The translations under genes were made by a program, and so were the position numbers. Under the pieces are notes generated by a model, which searched no databases, was not told where the DNA came from, and saw nothing but the letters and a program-made list of their open reading frames with translations. From Kingdonia uniflora (taxonomy: Eukaryota; Streptophyta; Magnoliopsida; Ranunculales; Circaeasteraceae), in NCBI GenBank assembly GCA_014058105.1, contig JACGCM010002890.1, forward strand, positions 1,798,001 through 1,862,000: a stretch of DNA of 64,000 nt, given 5' to 3'. Below, piece by piece: positions 43,641-54,564 of this stretch; the stretch's first letter is position 1, and every line of letters begins with the position of its first letter.

Positions 43641-44762
43641 CTTCACTGTGTGGGACTTGAACAGATCAGCATAATGTGCACACGAGATCCACTCAAGAAG
43701 GTACATAGATCCGCATAAACTTTGTAAGAGTTATCTCTCTTGGGGTTTCAAGCACTCTTCATTTGGAGTAAGATCTCCAAGGCACGAAGTTGTTAATATT
43801 ATAGTGCCACCAGGGGCTGCAACACATACCAACTCGCTCACAAACTGCTAGTTAAATATATTAATAAAAATTAAGTCGATGTAACCATATATGAGAAAAA
43901 CATAAAAGATTAATGCATATGCTCAAGAAATCATTGGGATCAGATTCCCGTTTTGGTATTAATGAAAATGCTTAACAATTGAAGGTTAATCAAATAGGAA
44001 CTTTAAAGCGAAGGGACTGTTATTGATCTAATCGCCTACATACTATTCCACCTAAAAGTTTTGATAGAGTTTAAACCCTTAATATAGATAATTACGAGCA
44101 TCTTAACTAATTAAATAAGGGATATATTATGGTGATGTGGGGGTCTTGGAGGACCATAACATGCATGCATCACTGCAGATAAGTATATCGGCCCACAAAT
44201 AAGAACATCATGTATTACGGTAAATGTTGTATAAGTCTTTGTAGTGTCGTGGGATTAGTCCATTAGATGCATAGGCAATAAGCATGCAATAAATTTCAGC
44301 TAACATGTATCTCTGAAATTGAAGATGCTAGGCCAAAAGAAGTAGCATTGGATAAGAAAGAATAATGGAGGTACCTTCGTTTTATCAGGCAGATGGTCTC
44401 CACACTCCAGGGACCAAACAGTACCAAATTGCCCATCAGAAAAAGGTAGCTGAAGTGCATCTGCAACTTGAAACGTAACTTGTAAACAATAACCATTGTT
44501 ACAGAAAACTAAAATCCAAGTATTGAGGGAAACATGCAATAGGTATGGGAAAGATATATGTCCGTTATGATTACAATTTCACATATAAGAGAGTTGCATA
44601 TACCTCATGTCCCAATCCTTGTGCATTTGAAATCTCTGTACTCCTTTGAATATTATGAGGGCTTATGTCGATGCCTATGCCTTTGGCCCCATACTTCTTC
44701 GCAACGTAAGATAGAGGCCCCCCAATCCCACACCCAATATTGTATGGTTTCTTCAATCCAAC
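43641..44762 (-). pseudogene. Tocopherol C-methyltransferase-like fragment
   Basis: Three minus-strand exons of a class I SAM-dependent methyltransferase. Exon 44604-44762 carries the SAM motif I (NIGCGIGGPLSYVAKKYGA). Exon 44375-44470 carries VADALQLPFSDGQFGTVWSL and GDHLPDK. Exon 43641-43848 carries ELVCVAAPGGTIILTTSC, then CLKPQER followed by an in-frame stop. The order and motifs match gamma-tocopherol methyltransferase and its plant N-methyltransferase relatives. N-terminal exon and C-terminal part are missing, exon 2 has an acceptor that shifts the frame by one, and the stop is internal, so this is a dead partial copy. Confidence 0.75.
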
Positions 44763-44770
44763 CTCAATTG

Positions 44771-45181
44771 TATTAGACCAAAAAAATGGATTTATCTTTC
44801 TTCCTCTCTCCTTTTATTTTCTTTTTCCCAACGTCTTATAACTAGATTTGTGAATACAGTATTAGTTCCAATTGAGTTTCCCGAGTTTAAAATTTTCGTG
44901 TGCAATACAATTCAGATTTTATAACTTTACAAAACCAAGAACAAGATCTTTCAAATTAACTTGGAAAAAAAAATATATTGAGTAAATGTATAACATACTT
45001 TCAGGAATAAATAGAACATGAAATTAACATCATAACAATATATATGAAACAGTGAAAATGGAAGAAAAATATTTTTCTTATCCCCGAGTTTCCTCAAAAT
45101 CCTAATGCAAGAAAATAAGTTTTCTACAAAATCCATTTTTCTTCTTTACTACCCACAAAACAAAACAAAAAAACTACATGC
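44771..45181. other. AT-rich spacer, intron-like
   Basis: No gene. The T-rich minus strand and position between the tubulin donor and the methyltransferase exon make it look like joined remnants of two different introns. Confidence 0.4.
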
Positions 45182-45253
45182 CTAATGATCATATTTAGTA
45201 ATGTTAAGGCTTATCAAAACATTTCTTACATTAGCATCATAGAAGAACCATAC

Positions 45254-45835
45254 AAGGGAGTGGGTGGAAAGGACACTGTTGTAAGGCTCGACGACGGATG
45301 TAGAATCTTGAGGGAAGGGGTAAACAGTGAAACCCAGCTTTGATTTCTTTCCATAATCAACAGAGAGGCACTCTAAGAGTAGTGAACCTAACCCTGAACT
45401 AGTACTTCCGCCAACAGCATTGAAAACGAGGAAGCCTTGAAGGCCAGTACAGTTGTCAGCAAGCTTTTGAATGCAGTCCAAATAGAGATCAACTATCTCT
45501 TTGCCAATGGTGTAATGGCCACTGGAAAAGTTGTTGGCAGCATCCTCCTTGCCACTAACAAGATGTTCAGGGTGAAGGAGTTGACGGTAAGTCCCACTCC
45601 TGACTTCATCAATAACAGTGGGCTTAAGATTAACAAAAATAGCACGGGGAACATGCTTTCCTGCACCGGTTTCACTGAAAAAAGTGTTGAACGCATCATC
45701 GCCTCCACCAACTGTCTTATCAGCTGGCATTTGGCCATCAGGCTGAATCCCAGACTCTAGACAGTAGAGTTCCGAACAAACGTTACCAACTTGGATTCCA
45801 GCCGGACCAATGTGGATTGAAATGTACTCCCTCAT
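45254..45835 (-). pseudogene. TUA: Alpha-tubulin 5' gene fragment
   Basis: From the ATG at 45835 a 194-codon frame covers the N-terminal GTP-binding half of alpha-tubulin: [18 protein letters not shown], then [20 protein letters not shown], a block ending in [10 protein letters not shown], and [14 protein letters not shown]. The frame is open throughout, then continues 23 codons into non-tubulin text, probably after a splice donor (CTT|GTATGG). The GTP-binding signature GGGTGSG reads GGSTSSG, and the first-loop GQAGIQ reads GPAGIQ, so nucleotide binding would be damaged. The rest of the gene is absent; the next sequence on the minus strand is the methyltransferase fragment. Confidence 0.85.
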
Positions 45836-46412
45836 TCTCGATTTTTTAATTGTTGATTTCAAAGAGACATTTTTGAAGACGCACCCTAGTTGCAGACGAG
45901 CTGCCTATAGGCAAAACCAACTGGTTCTAAAAATGGATGGAAGGAACATTGTTCTCCTCAGGTCAATCCAGCTTAACTCAATTCAGAAAGTGGAAGGAAG
46001 AGCCTTTAAAGCTTAGAAGCTAATAGTAATAACAATAGCTCGCAAATGGGTGTATAGAAAACAGATTTATAAATTCTTCCAGCCTGTCCAGAAAATGGAT
46101 AGAGACCTCCAATTTATATTTTAAACATTTGCTCTTTCTTCAGAAGCAGCAAGACACATCAAAACCTTATCAATTATGGGGCAGATGCCTATAACAAACG
46201 AACTGCCTACAAGCAAATCCAGATGCTTCAAAAAATGGATGGAAGAAATACTATTTTCCAGATCTGGTCAATACAACCAGATCTTAAAACAAGGGAGGAA
46301 GGACCTCAATCCTAAAGTGGAAATTGAGAATAAGAAAGGTGGTGAAGAAGAAGAAGAAGAAGCATTTGAAGAATACTCAAGAGGCCTGAGAGAAGCATTA
46401 CAAAGGGGATGA
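45810..46412 (+). other. Two related plus-strand ORFs, duplicated block
   Basis: The ORFs at 45810-46016 and 46176-46412 share a block of about 110 bp (GA.CTGCCTA.AGGCAA.., ending in AT.GGAAG.AC..) separated by roughly 295 bp, so this is a repeat. The second ORF ends in a lysine/glutamate-rich stretch (NKKGGEEEEEEAFEEYSRGL). No family is recognised. Confidence 0.4.
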
Positions 46413-46419
46413 TGCTTCT

Positions 46420-47018
46420 AGTACCATAGCTCGGGAGACCCAACTTACAACTACTGAGGCTAAAAATCAAGGTTCAGTAACCTCAAGTGAGGAACAGAAA
46501 GTAGAAAAAATAGAAAATGTCAAGTTTCAGCAGGAAAATAAACTAACAGCAGTGAGGATGTCACTTCCAATACAAATGATTCACTCCCAAAGGCGTGTAG
46601 TGATGGTAAAACCGTTCAGAACAACACATCTACAAATATCGCGGAGAATGAGGAAAAGGGTACAAAACCAAGTAATATATTCGATTCAAATTCAGTAGTG
46701 ACAGAACTAAGTAATCAGCAAGAACAGAAGAATAGTTCAACCAAGGAGAATTTAGATGCCACTCATTCAGAAGCAGGAACCTTAGAAACTTCTATTTCAT
46801 CTCAGCAACATGGAATAGATAGTCATGATCAAAATGCAACATTGATGACAGAAACTCCTAATGAGGGTGAACAGAATCAGGAAACAGTTTTATCAGAGAA
46901 GACTAAGAATTCTAGTACATCAACTAAGGCTGAGAATGAAACAACCACGGGAGAATACACAGATTCTTCTACAAACCCTGAAATTGTTAAACCTGTAAAA
47001 GAGAACATAATTTCTTAG
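46420..47018 (+). other. Low-complexity S/T/N/Q/E-rich ORF
   Basis: Plus strand. The frame 46698-47018 (106 codons; open further upstream in another frame) is almost free of hydrophobic residues and rich in Ser, Thr, Asn, Gln, Glu (SSTKENLDATHSEAGTLETS). Such composition suggests a disordered protein region or a coding fragment of one. No domain, no clear start, not recognised. It follows the ORF at 46176-46412 and may belong with it through a frameshift. Confidence 0.35.
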
Positions 47019-47597
47019 ACAAAGGCTAAAAGCGGCTGAATCACACTACACTGACACAATCTACTCTCCTCCAATGATCCCCAATTCTTCAAACCCAAGA
47101 TCACCAATACCTCAACAAACAAGCAATCAATCGCACATGAATCTTGCTCTACCACTGTACGATTACAGAGGTAGAAAGAGTTTTGATTATAAAGTAATCA
47201 AAGTGAAGACTCAAAACGCTTAATCTATCTATTTTATATAGTTCAATCACAACAATCTACAGAATTAGAGTTTGAAATAAAACTTACTGGAAGATTAAAG
47301 AACAAGCAAATCAACAAATTCGAGAGCAGCAAGTGAGCAAATACATTGAGGAATTTAAGAAGCAATTTACTAACCCATCGTTGAGATCAAGAAATAAGAG
47401 TTTCAAATTCAGGTTTAGGGTTTGAGATCAAGTGTGTGGGGATTTTAAGTCCTCTTCCCTCTATTTCTCTTCCCTCTTCTACTCGGTTTCGGTTTATAAA
47501 CAATAGCGACTCCAAGAGAGAAAACGAAAATATTAAAGGGAAACCAAAAATTAGAGCCAAATTAGAAAAAAAATAAAAAATACAGGCTTCAATTTTA

Positions 47598-47690
47598 TTT
47601 GCCACAGATAAAATCTGTGTCTAATAAACCACACCTAATATCTGTGGCAAAAAAAAATCTATGGCAAATTGATTGCTTTGGTGTGGTGTT
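47598..47690. repeat. Nested inverted repeats, element terminus candidate
   Basis: TTTGCCACAGAT at 47598-47609 pairs with ATCTGTGGCAAA at 47640-47651, and a third near-copy lies at 47657-47668 (ATCTATGGCAAA). A second pair, AACCACACC at 47627-47635 and GGTGTGGT at 47680-47687, overlaps. Subterminal repeats of this style are common in plant CACTA elements; a full TIR was not found. Confidence 0.4.
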
Positions 47691-47942
47691 ATACACAATG
47701 TAAGCGAAACATTATCAAATTGAATTCACCCCTACTCTTTTGAGCCATCTTCTTGCTAAAACCAAAATAATGTTTAATTCAAACTAAATGGGGACTAATA
47801 AAAAATACAACACAACTCCATTTCATAAAACAACATCAAGGACATATCAACATAAAGAAACTATCAAACCAAGTATAATAAAACACATTTTCATGGTCAT
47901 GCCCATGAAAATGGAGACAACTAAGTGAGGGGATCTCACCTC

Positions 47943-48215
47943 TTAGTGTGCCTATGTTGTGCTTGACCATGACCATTACCATGGTCATGTGAACTAGTTC
48001 CTTCTTGTTCTTCATCAGATTCACCCTACAATGACATTGCCGCTGTTGTGAGCATTGAATGAGTATTTACTCAAACCTTACACTATTTCTCTTGAAATCT
48101 CTCTTTTTGTTGAAATCAGAATGAGTATTACTACCTTGAGGTCAAAGACACCTCCAAGTTCATCTTCAACAGCCCCAAAACATGTGATTTGATGAACTTC
48201 TCAAGTCTCTTCAAT
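47943..48215 (-). pseudogene. Unknown gene, two 3' exon-like pieces
   Basis: Minus strand. A first piece (about 48140-48215) encodes CFGAVEDELGGVFDLK and ends at a donor-like G|GTAGTA. A last piece begins after TTGTAG near 48027, encodes GESDEEQEGTSSHDHGNGHG and ends after HRHTKR at a stop near 47938. The second piece is a histidine/glycine- and acid-rich tail. I do not recognise the gene. Confidence 0.3.
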
Positions 48216-48523
48216 CCCAATATGATAAAATAACTTCATTCCCAATCATTTTCTTCCCTCCTCAAAGGGATCCCCTGATTCTACCATTATGGTAACACCT
48301 CAAATCAAACTTCAGTGGTTGATTGATTTTCTCCAATTCCATAAATTGGGTTTTGGAGCTTAACAAGTATAGATGAGTTCGAGAGATTGAATGATGATGA
48401 TGATATAGGTTTTTTTTTATAGATAAGATTTTTTTATTTTTTTTATAATTGGGAAGGAAGTGAAGCAGAGAACTAGCTGAGAGGAAGACCAGGAGAGGAG
48501 GTATACTAGGGTTTTTGTTGTTA

Positions 48524-48687
48524 GTCGGTTCGGTTCAGTTTTGGTCCCGTTTCTCTGAAGTCAAACCGAAACCGAACCGAATTCGATCAGTTTTCAGTTT
48601 TTAAAATCGAAACTGAACCAAACCAAAAAAAAATTGTTGGGCTTCGGTTCAGTTTTTCGGTTTGGTCGGTTTACTGCTCATCCTTAG
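48524..48687. repeat. MITE-like GGTTCGGTT repeat element
   Basis: Short repeats of CGGTTCGGTT on one side and AACCGAACCGA on the other pair as an imperfect fold-back, ending with ...CTGCTCATCCTTAG. This composition and terminus are typical of a common group of plant non-autonomous elements. Confidence 0.5.
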
Positions 48688-49097
48688 TCGCAATAATAGG
48701 ATTTTGCAACCTGCGTCGACTCGATAAGCCAAGTGTTGGCCCGGGTCTTTCCAAACACTCATGAGAATTTAATACATTGACTTTTTAGTGCCAATATTTC
48801 TTTCTCAAAACAAGAAAAAGGGTTGGCAATCATCAATTTTTGTAACATTTTATGAAGAATTGTGATAGTACTATAAGAGTTTAAGCAACTATGCTTGGGC
48901 AGAGCTATTTGCTAAAGTAAGGCTTTCCTAGTGGTAATGCATATAGAAGGAACAATTTCATAAAAGTGGTAATGACTAGGGATTTCTTGCTGGTCCTTTT
49001 ATATACATTAGTACTACGAAAGAAGACGAACGTCAAACTTTCTTGTACTGGTCCTTTATAGGCATTAGAAGCAAGAGCCGTCGATCCATACTCTAGC

Positions 49098-49805
49098 TGC
49101 AGTAGCCAACTCGCAGCCTTCCAACACCAATCGAATACTCGAAGGCTACATCGAAGCCTACATAGAGACTCGAAGCCCAACAAGACAGCAACTAAGTCCA
49201 CGATGCCTTTCGAGATTAATTGAACACTAGAAGGCATCATTGAAGCTAACTGTCATAGTCGAAGCCAAAGATAGACGGTCAGTACCATAACTCGGCATCA
49301 GTCCAGAGAGACTTTGACTATGATAATACATGGTCGAAGGCATACACATCTGACAACCAGCTTACCAGACAGAACAGTGAAACGAGCCACCTGACAACTA
49401 CAGTGTCAGAACCAACTCTACGTACAGAACAGTTGTCCCCAAAGGATATACATGTAATCTGACATCCCACTGTAACTCACCTCTTTTCCTATATCCTTTA
49501 AATAGGAGGGAAAAGGCACTACGAAGGGGTTAGAAAAACTCTCTCTAAGAACCCTTCAAGATTTTCTTCGAATACCCAGTAACCTACTTCTTACTCGATC
49601 TGTAATCAAATTCGACATATATCATCAATCATTTAAAATCCTCGCTAGAGGTCATGGATAAACCAATTCTAGGACTCCACGCAAGTGTGTTAGTTCAGTA
49701 ATATAACCTATTATTGCCTTATATACTTGCTTAAGCCCCTAGTCGAAGATAAAACCCATGGTGTAAGAGCTAGTTTCCCCCCCCCTACGAAACTTGGCCC
49801 CCACA
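49098..49805 (+). repeat. Element A 5' LTR
   Basis: 708 bp from TGCAGTAGCCAACTCGCAGCC to ...CCCCCACA. Start and end correspond to LTR B (54565-55273) and LTR E2. A TATA-like TTTAAATAGGAGG at 49497 is the likely promoter. Confidence 0.85.
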
Positions 49806-49879
49806 TTTGGCACCATCTGTGCTACACCCACCCTACCCAATCCATGTTCTCTCTTTCTTTTCCCTTATATCCATACTCA

Positions 49880-51540
49880 ATGGCCCCCACCCTTCACTCA
49901 ACCTCTGCCATCGTCAAAAACTCTGCCGATGGAGTAGCCACTTCACTCAACTTGCCCCCATTAGCCAATAATTTGCTCAGCCAAGGAGCACCATAACAAC
50001 CAGTTATGCATTGAGTGTGAAAATAGGTTATAAGAACTTGAGGCTGAACGGCAGTGCCGTTTAGACAATAACGGCCGACAACATCGTGCTCTGGACGAAC
50101 TGCGTCATACTGTTCGCGAGCTTCAACAGGTTTAGACCCAAGACGCTCCTCTGCGATCTCAATACCGGCACCCTCACGCACTTTATCCCACACCCGACTT
50201 GGGCCCCATCCCCAAATCGATGTCCCCCCGGTCCATCTTGGCGCCAAAGGTGCCCCCACCGCCGTTCTTACCGGCTCGATCCATCTTGGTGTCCCTGTTA
50301 TGGAGGATTCCTCTGTTTCTACACTTCACACTTCTTACCACCCCACACGGCGCCCTGTTCGGGAGCGCCTTGGCGAACAGAGCGCTGAACATGCCCTCTA
50401 CCCGCGGCCACATCACCTTCGACCCCAGCGATCTCCCCCCCCCCCCCATCTTGCCTACCTTACACAGTAGGAACTTGATCAAAAAATGTACGCCGCTAGT
50501 CGTATCAGCGCTAACCCCACGCCGAACTCCTGGAGTTATTTAAACAACCCTATTTGCTCGAAGCTCCTCGCTGTTGAGGTACCACCAAATTTTCATACCC
50601 TAAAAATTTGCAAATACCGCAATACCGACCCTCAATCTCATGTCCTCGAATTCCAAAATGCTTTAAGCCTGTATTTCATTGCCGGCCATATCTTGTGTCG
50701 CATGTTTCTCATCAGTCTCACTAATAACCCTTTAAAATGGTACCATAGCCTCCCTAGTGGCTCTATCGAAAGTTTCAAACAACTTTTAAACCTTTTTATC
50801 ACCCAGTTTGCCTTTAATAAGGACCACGAGGTCCGCGTCGATGCTCTCTTCAACTTCAGCAAGTCACCCAACGAAACACTTAAAACTTTCACCAAGCATT
50901 TTCTCGATGAGTCATGCAAAGTCGAAAACCTTGACTGTGCGAATGTCGTTCTCGCGTACTCCAACGCTCTCCCAGACCACAGTCGCGTTATGGAATACAT
51001 CATGCTCTAAAAACCGCGAACACTCGAGGAGATGTTTTCCAAGGTTAACTGGTACATCGACCTCGAACGCCTCTGCGAATCTAATCGCTAAGAGTAAGCC
51101 TCGACCATCGAATACACCCATGGTCGTTCCTATTTCACAGGAGAACAACAACCGTAAGCACTCTAACTTTGACCCCTCAGTCTTCCGAACCTTGCAAAAA
51201 ATGACCAATGCACGTCTTGCCGAAACTCACTACCCCCATCAGCACTCTTCTCACATACAGCCAGGCCGATCCTATCTGGCGTACTCCCTTTCCCATCGAG
51301 GTCTGCAAGGACAAGCTCTACTATCAAAATAATAAATGCAATTGTCACCCCACAAAAAAATGTTATGCCCTGTAACGATCGCTGAAAATGATTATTAAAG
51401 CTGGTCGATATGCTGCCGATCTCCCCAGCTATCTCGATGGGTCGTACATCCAGCCCCAACCTGCTCCAAATACCGACCCTACCGAGGTACATATTTTCCA
51501 ACTTCACCTCATTGAAGTTAATAACATCGGCAGTGGCCAT
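49880..51540 (+). pseudogene. Element A gag
   Basis: Starts MAPTLHSTSAIVKNSADGVA at 49880, with a coiled or helical N-terminal part and long proline/arginine stretch in shifted frames. The Gag core is the open frame 50486-51010: YRNTDPQSHVLEFQNAL, NNPLKWYHSLPSGSIESF, FNKDHEVRVDALFNFS. Gag packages the RNA in the particle. After 51010 the frame is broken; the nucleocapsid region lies near 51320-51370. Confidence 0.8.
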
Positions 51541-51639
51541 ACTTGATGCAAGCACAAACGAGTCGAAGAATCTTGTAAGCTTAGTTACCAACAGAAGTTA
51601 CCCATCCTTCTACCAAAATTTAGCCAACGCCCTCGACCC

Positions 51640-52000
51640 GAAGGTATATCCTTCATCGATTGCGATACTTATCATATTTGTTTCCTTCATTCTGACCCAT
51701 TGGTCATCATGATCAAGGTCGAACATCTCGCCTTACACACAATGCTCATTAATACGAGCAATGCCACAGACGTGCACTTCCTCCAAATGCCTGTGTCATG
51801 CAAAAAGCTGACCTCATCACACCAGCCAACGTCAAACTCAAGGGCTTTAACGGCACTACCGAGGTTACCGTCGGTCACCTTAGCCTCCCTGTCACCACCG
51901 GTCCAGTTACCCTCTAAACCAGTTTTCTCGTCATCGATAAGAAATCTTAATATATGGGCATTTTAGGGCGCGATTGGCTCCATGCCATGAAAGCCATACT
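51640..52000 (+). pseudogene. Element A protease
   Basis: Frame 51700-51966 holds LHTMLINTSNATDVHFLQM: in E2 the same site reads MLIDTGNAADVLF, so A has N-T-S in place of the catalytic D-T-G. The following block with VKLKGFNGTTEVTV and a GRDWLHAMK block lies in adjacent frames. Confidence 0.75.
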
Positions 52001-52429
52001 TTCTACCTATTACCAGACATTGTGTTTCACTACCCCTTGTGGCATGTGGAACATGAAAGGGTCCTAACACCTCGCTCGCTCATGCAAGCACCCCGAGATC
52101 GACCTTACAAGGAAGCCTATTATACCATAGCAATCAATGCATCTCTCTCCCTCCATCTGTAACTCGACCCCTTCTACTACACCTATTGAACCTACTATTT
52201 ACATAAAATTCGACGGACCTGGCCGAGGCACATTCATTGATCGTTTCTTGGACGGGCCGAACGCCACGAACTCACAATGGCCCTTCGAGCTAACATAGAC
52301 ATCTTCGCGTGGACCTTCCATGAGATGTCTGGCGTTAACCCCACCCTGGCATACCATCGAATTGACCTCATCCCATAATCCACAACCGTAAAGCAGAAGA
52401 AGCATACTTTGGCACCGAGGATTTGAGAA

Positions 52430-53620
52430 GCAGTGAACCTCGAGGTCAAAAAACTCTTGGCCGCTGGTTTCATCAGAAAAGTCAAATACGTCGACTGGAT
52501 CTCGAATATTGTTATTGTCCCCAAGAAGAATAGCAAGATCTAAATTCGTGTCGACTTCACAGACCTTAATAAATACACACCGAAGGTCAGTTTTCCTCTC
52601 CTGATCATTTCAGTGCTCCTGGACGCAACAGCCGGTCATGCACACCTATCTATAATGGAGGTGGCTTCAGGTTACAACCAGGTACTCCTCCTCACAGAAG
52701 ATTATCTTAAAACTTTGTTTATCACAGAATAAGGACTTTACTATTTTAACGTCATGCCCCTCGGCCTAAAAAACATGGGTGCCACTTACCAACGCCTTGT
52801 TACCACAATGTTCAAACCTCTACTTGGCAAGACGGTCGAAGTTTATATCGACGGGATGTTATGTAAGAGCCTTTAGAAATATACCCATATACAAGATTTG
52901 GCTTGCGTCTTTTCGATACTTTGAACATACAATATGAAACTAAACCCCGACAAGTGCTAATTCGGCGTGTCCTCAGGAAAATTCTTGGGTCACCTCATCA
53001 GCAAACGAGGTATCAAGATCGATGAAACTCATATTCGCGCCCTCATCGATATGCCTTCCCCTCGAACTAAGAAAGATGTCCAAAAGGTTACTGGCAAAAT
53101 AGTTGCCCTAAACTATTTTATCTCAAAATCCTTTTACCGCTATTTTTGGCTTTTCTCCCTCTTACGCGACCAAGGCGTCCATAAGGCCAAAAAGAACAAC
53201 CCCAAAGTTAATTGGACACCTTATTGCGAACATGCCTTCCTCAAACTCAAAACTTACCTATGTCGACCACCTATTATAGGCATCCCCATCGAAGGCGAGA
53301 CGTTCTTCTTATATCTCGCAATAACTGATACTTCTATTAGCTCGGTCCTTATACGACTCGAAACCAGTATCGAGAAACCTGTATACTTTATCGGCAAAAC
53401 TCTAACACCTGCAAAACTTGATATACCAAGCTCGAGCGGTTGCTCCTTATACTTTTCTACATTGCTCAAAAGCTCAAACCATACTTCCAAGCTCACCCCA
53501 TACGTGTTATCACCAGCTACCCTCTTCAAGAGATCCTCAGCAATAAAGATAAATCCAGACGGGTACAATAATGGTCCGTCTATCTCGGTGAACACGACAA
53601 CACTTTCAAAAAATAGATAT
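52430..53620 (+). pseudogene. Element A reverse transcriptase and RNase H
   Basis: RT from about 52436 (AVNLEVKKLLAAGFIRKVK-like) with VDFTDLNKYTP, YNQVLLL and NVMPLGLKNMGATYQRL; the active-site box YIDD reads YIDG (near 52848). The open frame 52967-53800 starts with GKFLGHLISKRGI and MPSPRTKKDVQKVTGKIVAL and continues into the first RNase H (LYLAITDTSISSVLIRLE), but frameshifts follow near 53440. Several stops. Confidence 0.85.
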
Positions 53621-53639
53621 CTCAAAAGGGCCAGGCAGT

Positions 53640-54564
53640 CGCTGATTTCCTTGCCGATTTCCCGGTCGAAGACTTCGACTGGGAAGAACAAGAAGACGAT
53701 TTACCCGAAGATCAGCCTGAACAAAGTGACCCTTGGAACCCTAATACGGGCTGGCATCTCTTTACCGATGGATCTGCAAGACCCAACGGCTCTGGGATAG
53801 GTAATGTCCTAGTTACTCCTTCCAATGACCGAATCGAAAAGGCTGTCATATTAAATTACGGATGTTCCAACAATGAGGCCGAATACGAAGCTTTGATACA
53901 TGGTCTCGATCTCGCTTTCCAACTTGGTGTTCCCCAACTCATAGTATTCACTGACTCCCAACTTGTTTAGTGATAATACACCATTGAAAATCAGGTAAAC
54001 GGTCGCATGGCTAAGTATGACGCACTTGTCCGCCATCACATGAATTGTTTCCCTAAAAAATCTTCAATTACACATTACCCACGAGGTAAAATCCAACATG
54101 CCGATGCCCTCGCCTACATAACAGCCATGTTAGGCCAGTCTAAATCTTGAATACTCCATATCGAAGTACTTGAACGCCCAAACATTGACCAGATGGAAGT
54201 CAACGTCATCAACACTGGGGGCGAGAGTCTCGATCCCGACGACTGGCACCCACCCTTCCTTGCATATTTCAATAGTTCTACCCTCCCGGAGGATCCTAAA
54301 GTTAAACGTTCGTTACTAAAAAATTGTTGACGATACACCATTCTCAAAGGCGGTCTACACCGCAAATCCTTAAATGGCGTACACCTCCGTTAAATCTCCC
54401 AACACGAAACCACTACCATACTTACCGAACTGTACGAAGGCAACTGAGGTGCTCACACTGCTGGTTGATCTATGGCTCTTCGAGCCGTAACCCAAGGTTT
54501 ATTCTGGCCCAATATGAAGAAACAAGTTATAGAGTATGCAAACCGCTGTAACAAATACCAGCAT
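53640..54564 (+). pseudogene. Element A second RNase H, integrase start
   Basis: Second RNase H around 53750-54120: LFTDGSARPNGSGIG, then NEAEYEALIHGLDLAF and FTDSQLV, then HYPRGKIQHADALAY near 54080-54110. The linker with LNIDQMEV follows. The integrase zinc finger begins near 54440 and ends at CNKYQHC at 54564, cut by element B. Confidence 0.75.

Larger units (their letters stand above)
49098..54564 (+). mobile_element. Tat-type gypsy A, split by element B
   Basis: Plus-strand element: 5' LTR 49098-49805, PBS-like site (TTTGGCACCATCTGTG) at 49806-49821, gag from 49880, protease, RT, RNase H, second RNase H, and the start of integrase, which stops within the HHCC zinc finger at 54564. The text continues with the LTR start of B at 54565. 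The rest of A should resume after the 3' LTR of B, outside the window. Two RNase H domains place it in the Tat lineage. Confidence 0.9.

Noticed and set aside
47969..47998. Hairpin ATGACCAT-TACC-ATGGTCAT followed by CTAGT, like a second Helitron 3' end
   Set aside because: The hairpin lies in codons for a His/Gly-rich tail on the minus strand (HDHGNGHG), is not GC-rich, and the spacing to CTAG is short; coincidence is more likely.
50086..50543. Long frames on both strands of GC-rich DNA in gag of element A
   Set aside because: GC-rich gag sequence opens several frames at once; none matches a known family except the Gag core farther on.
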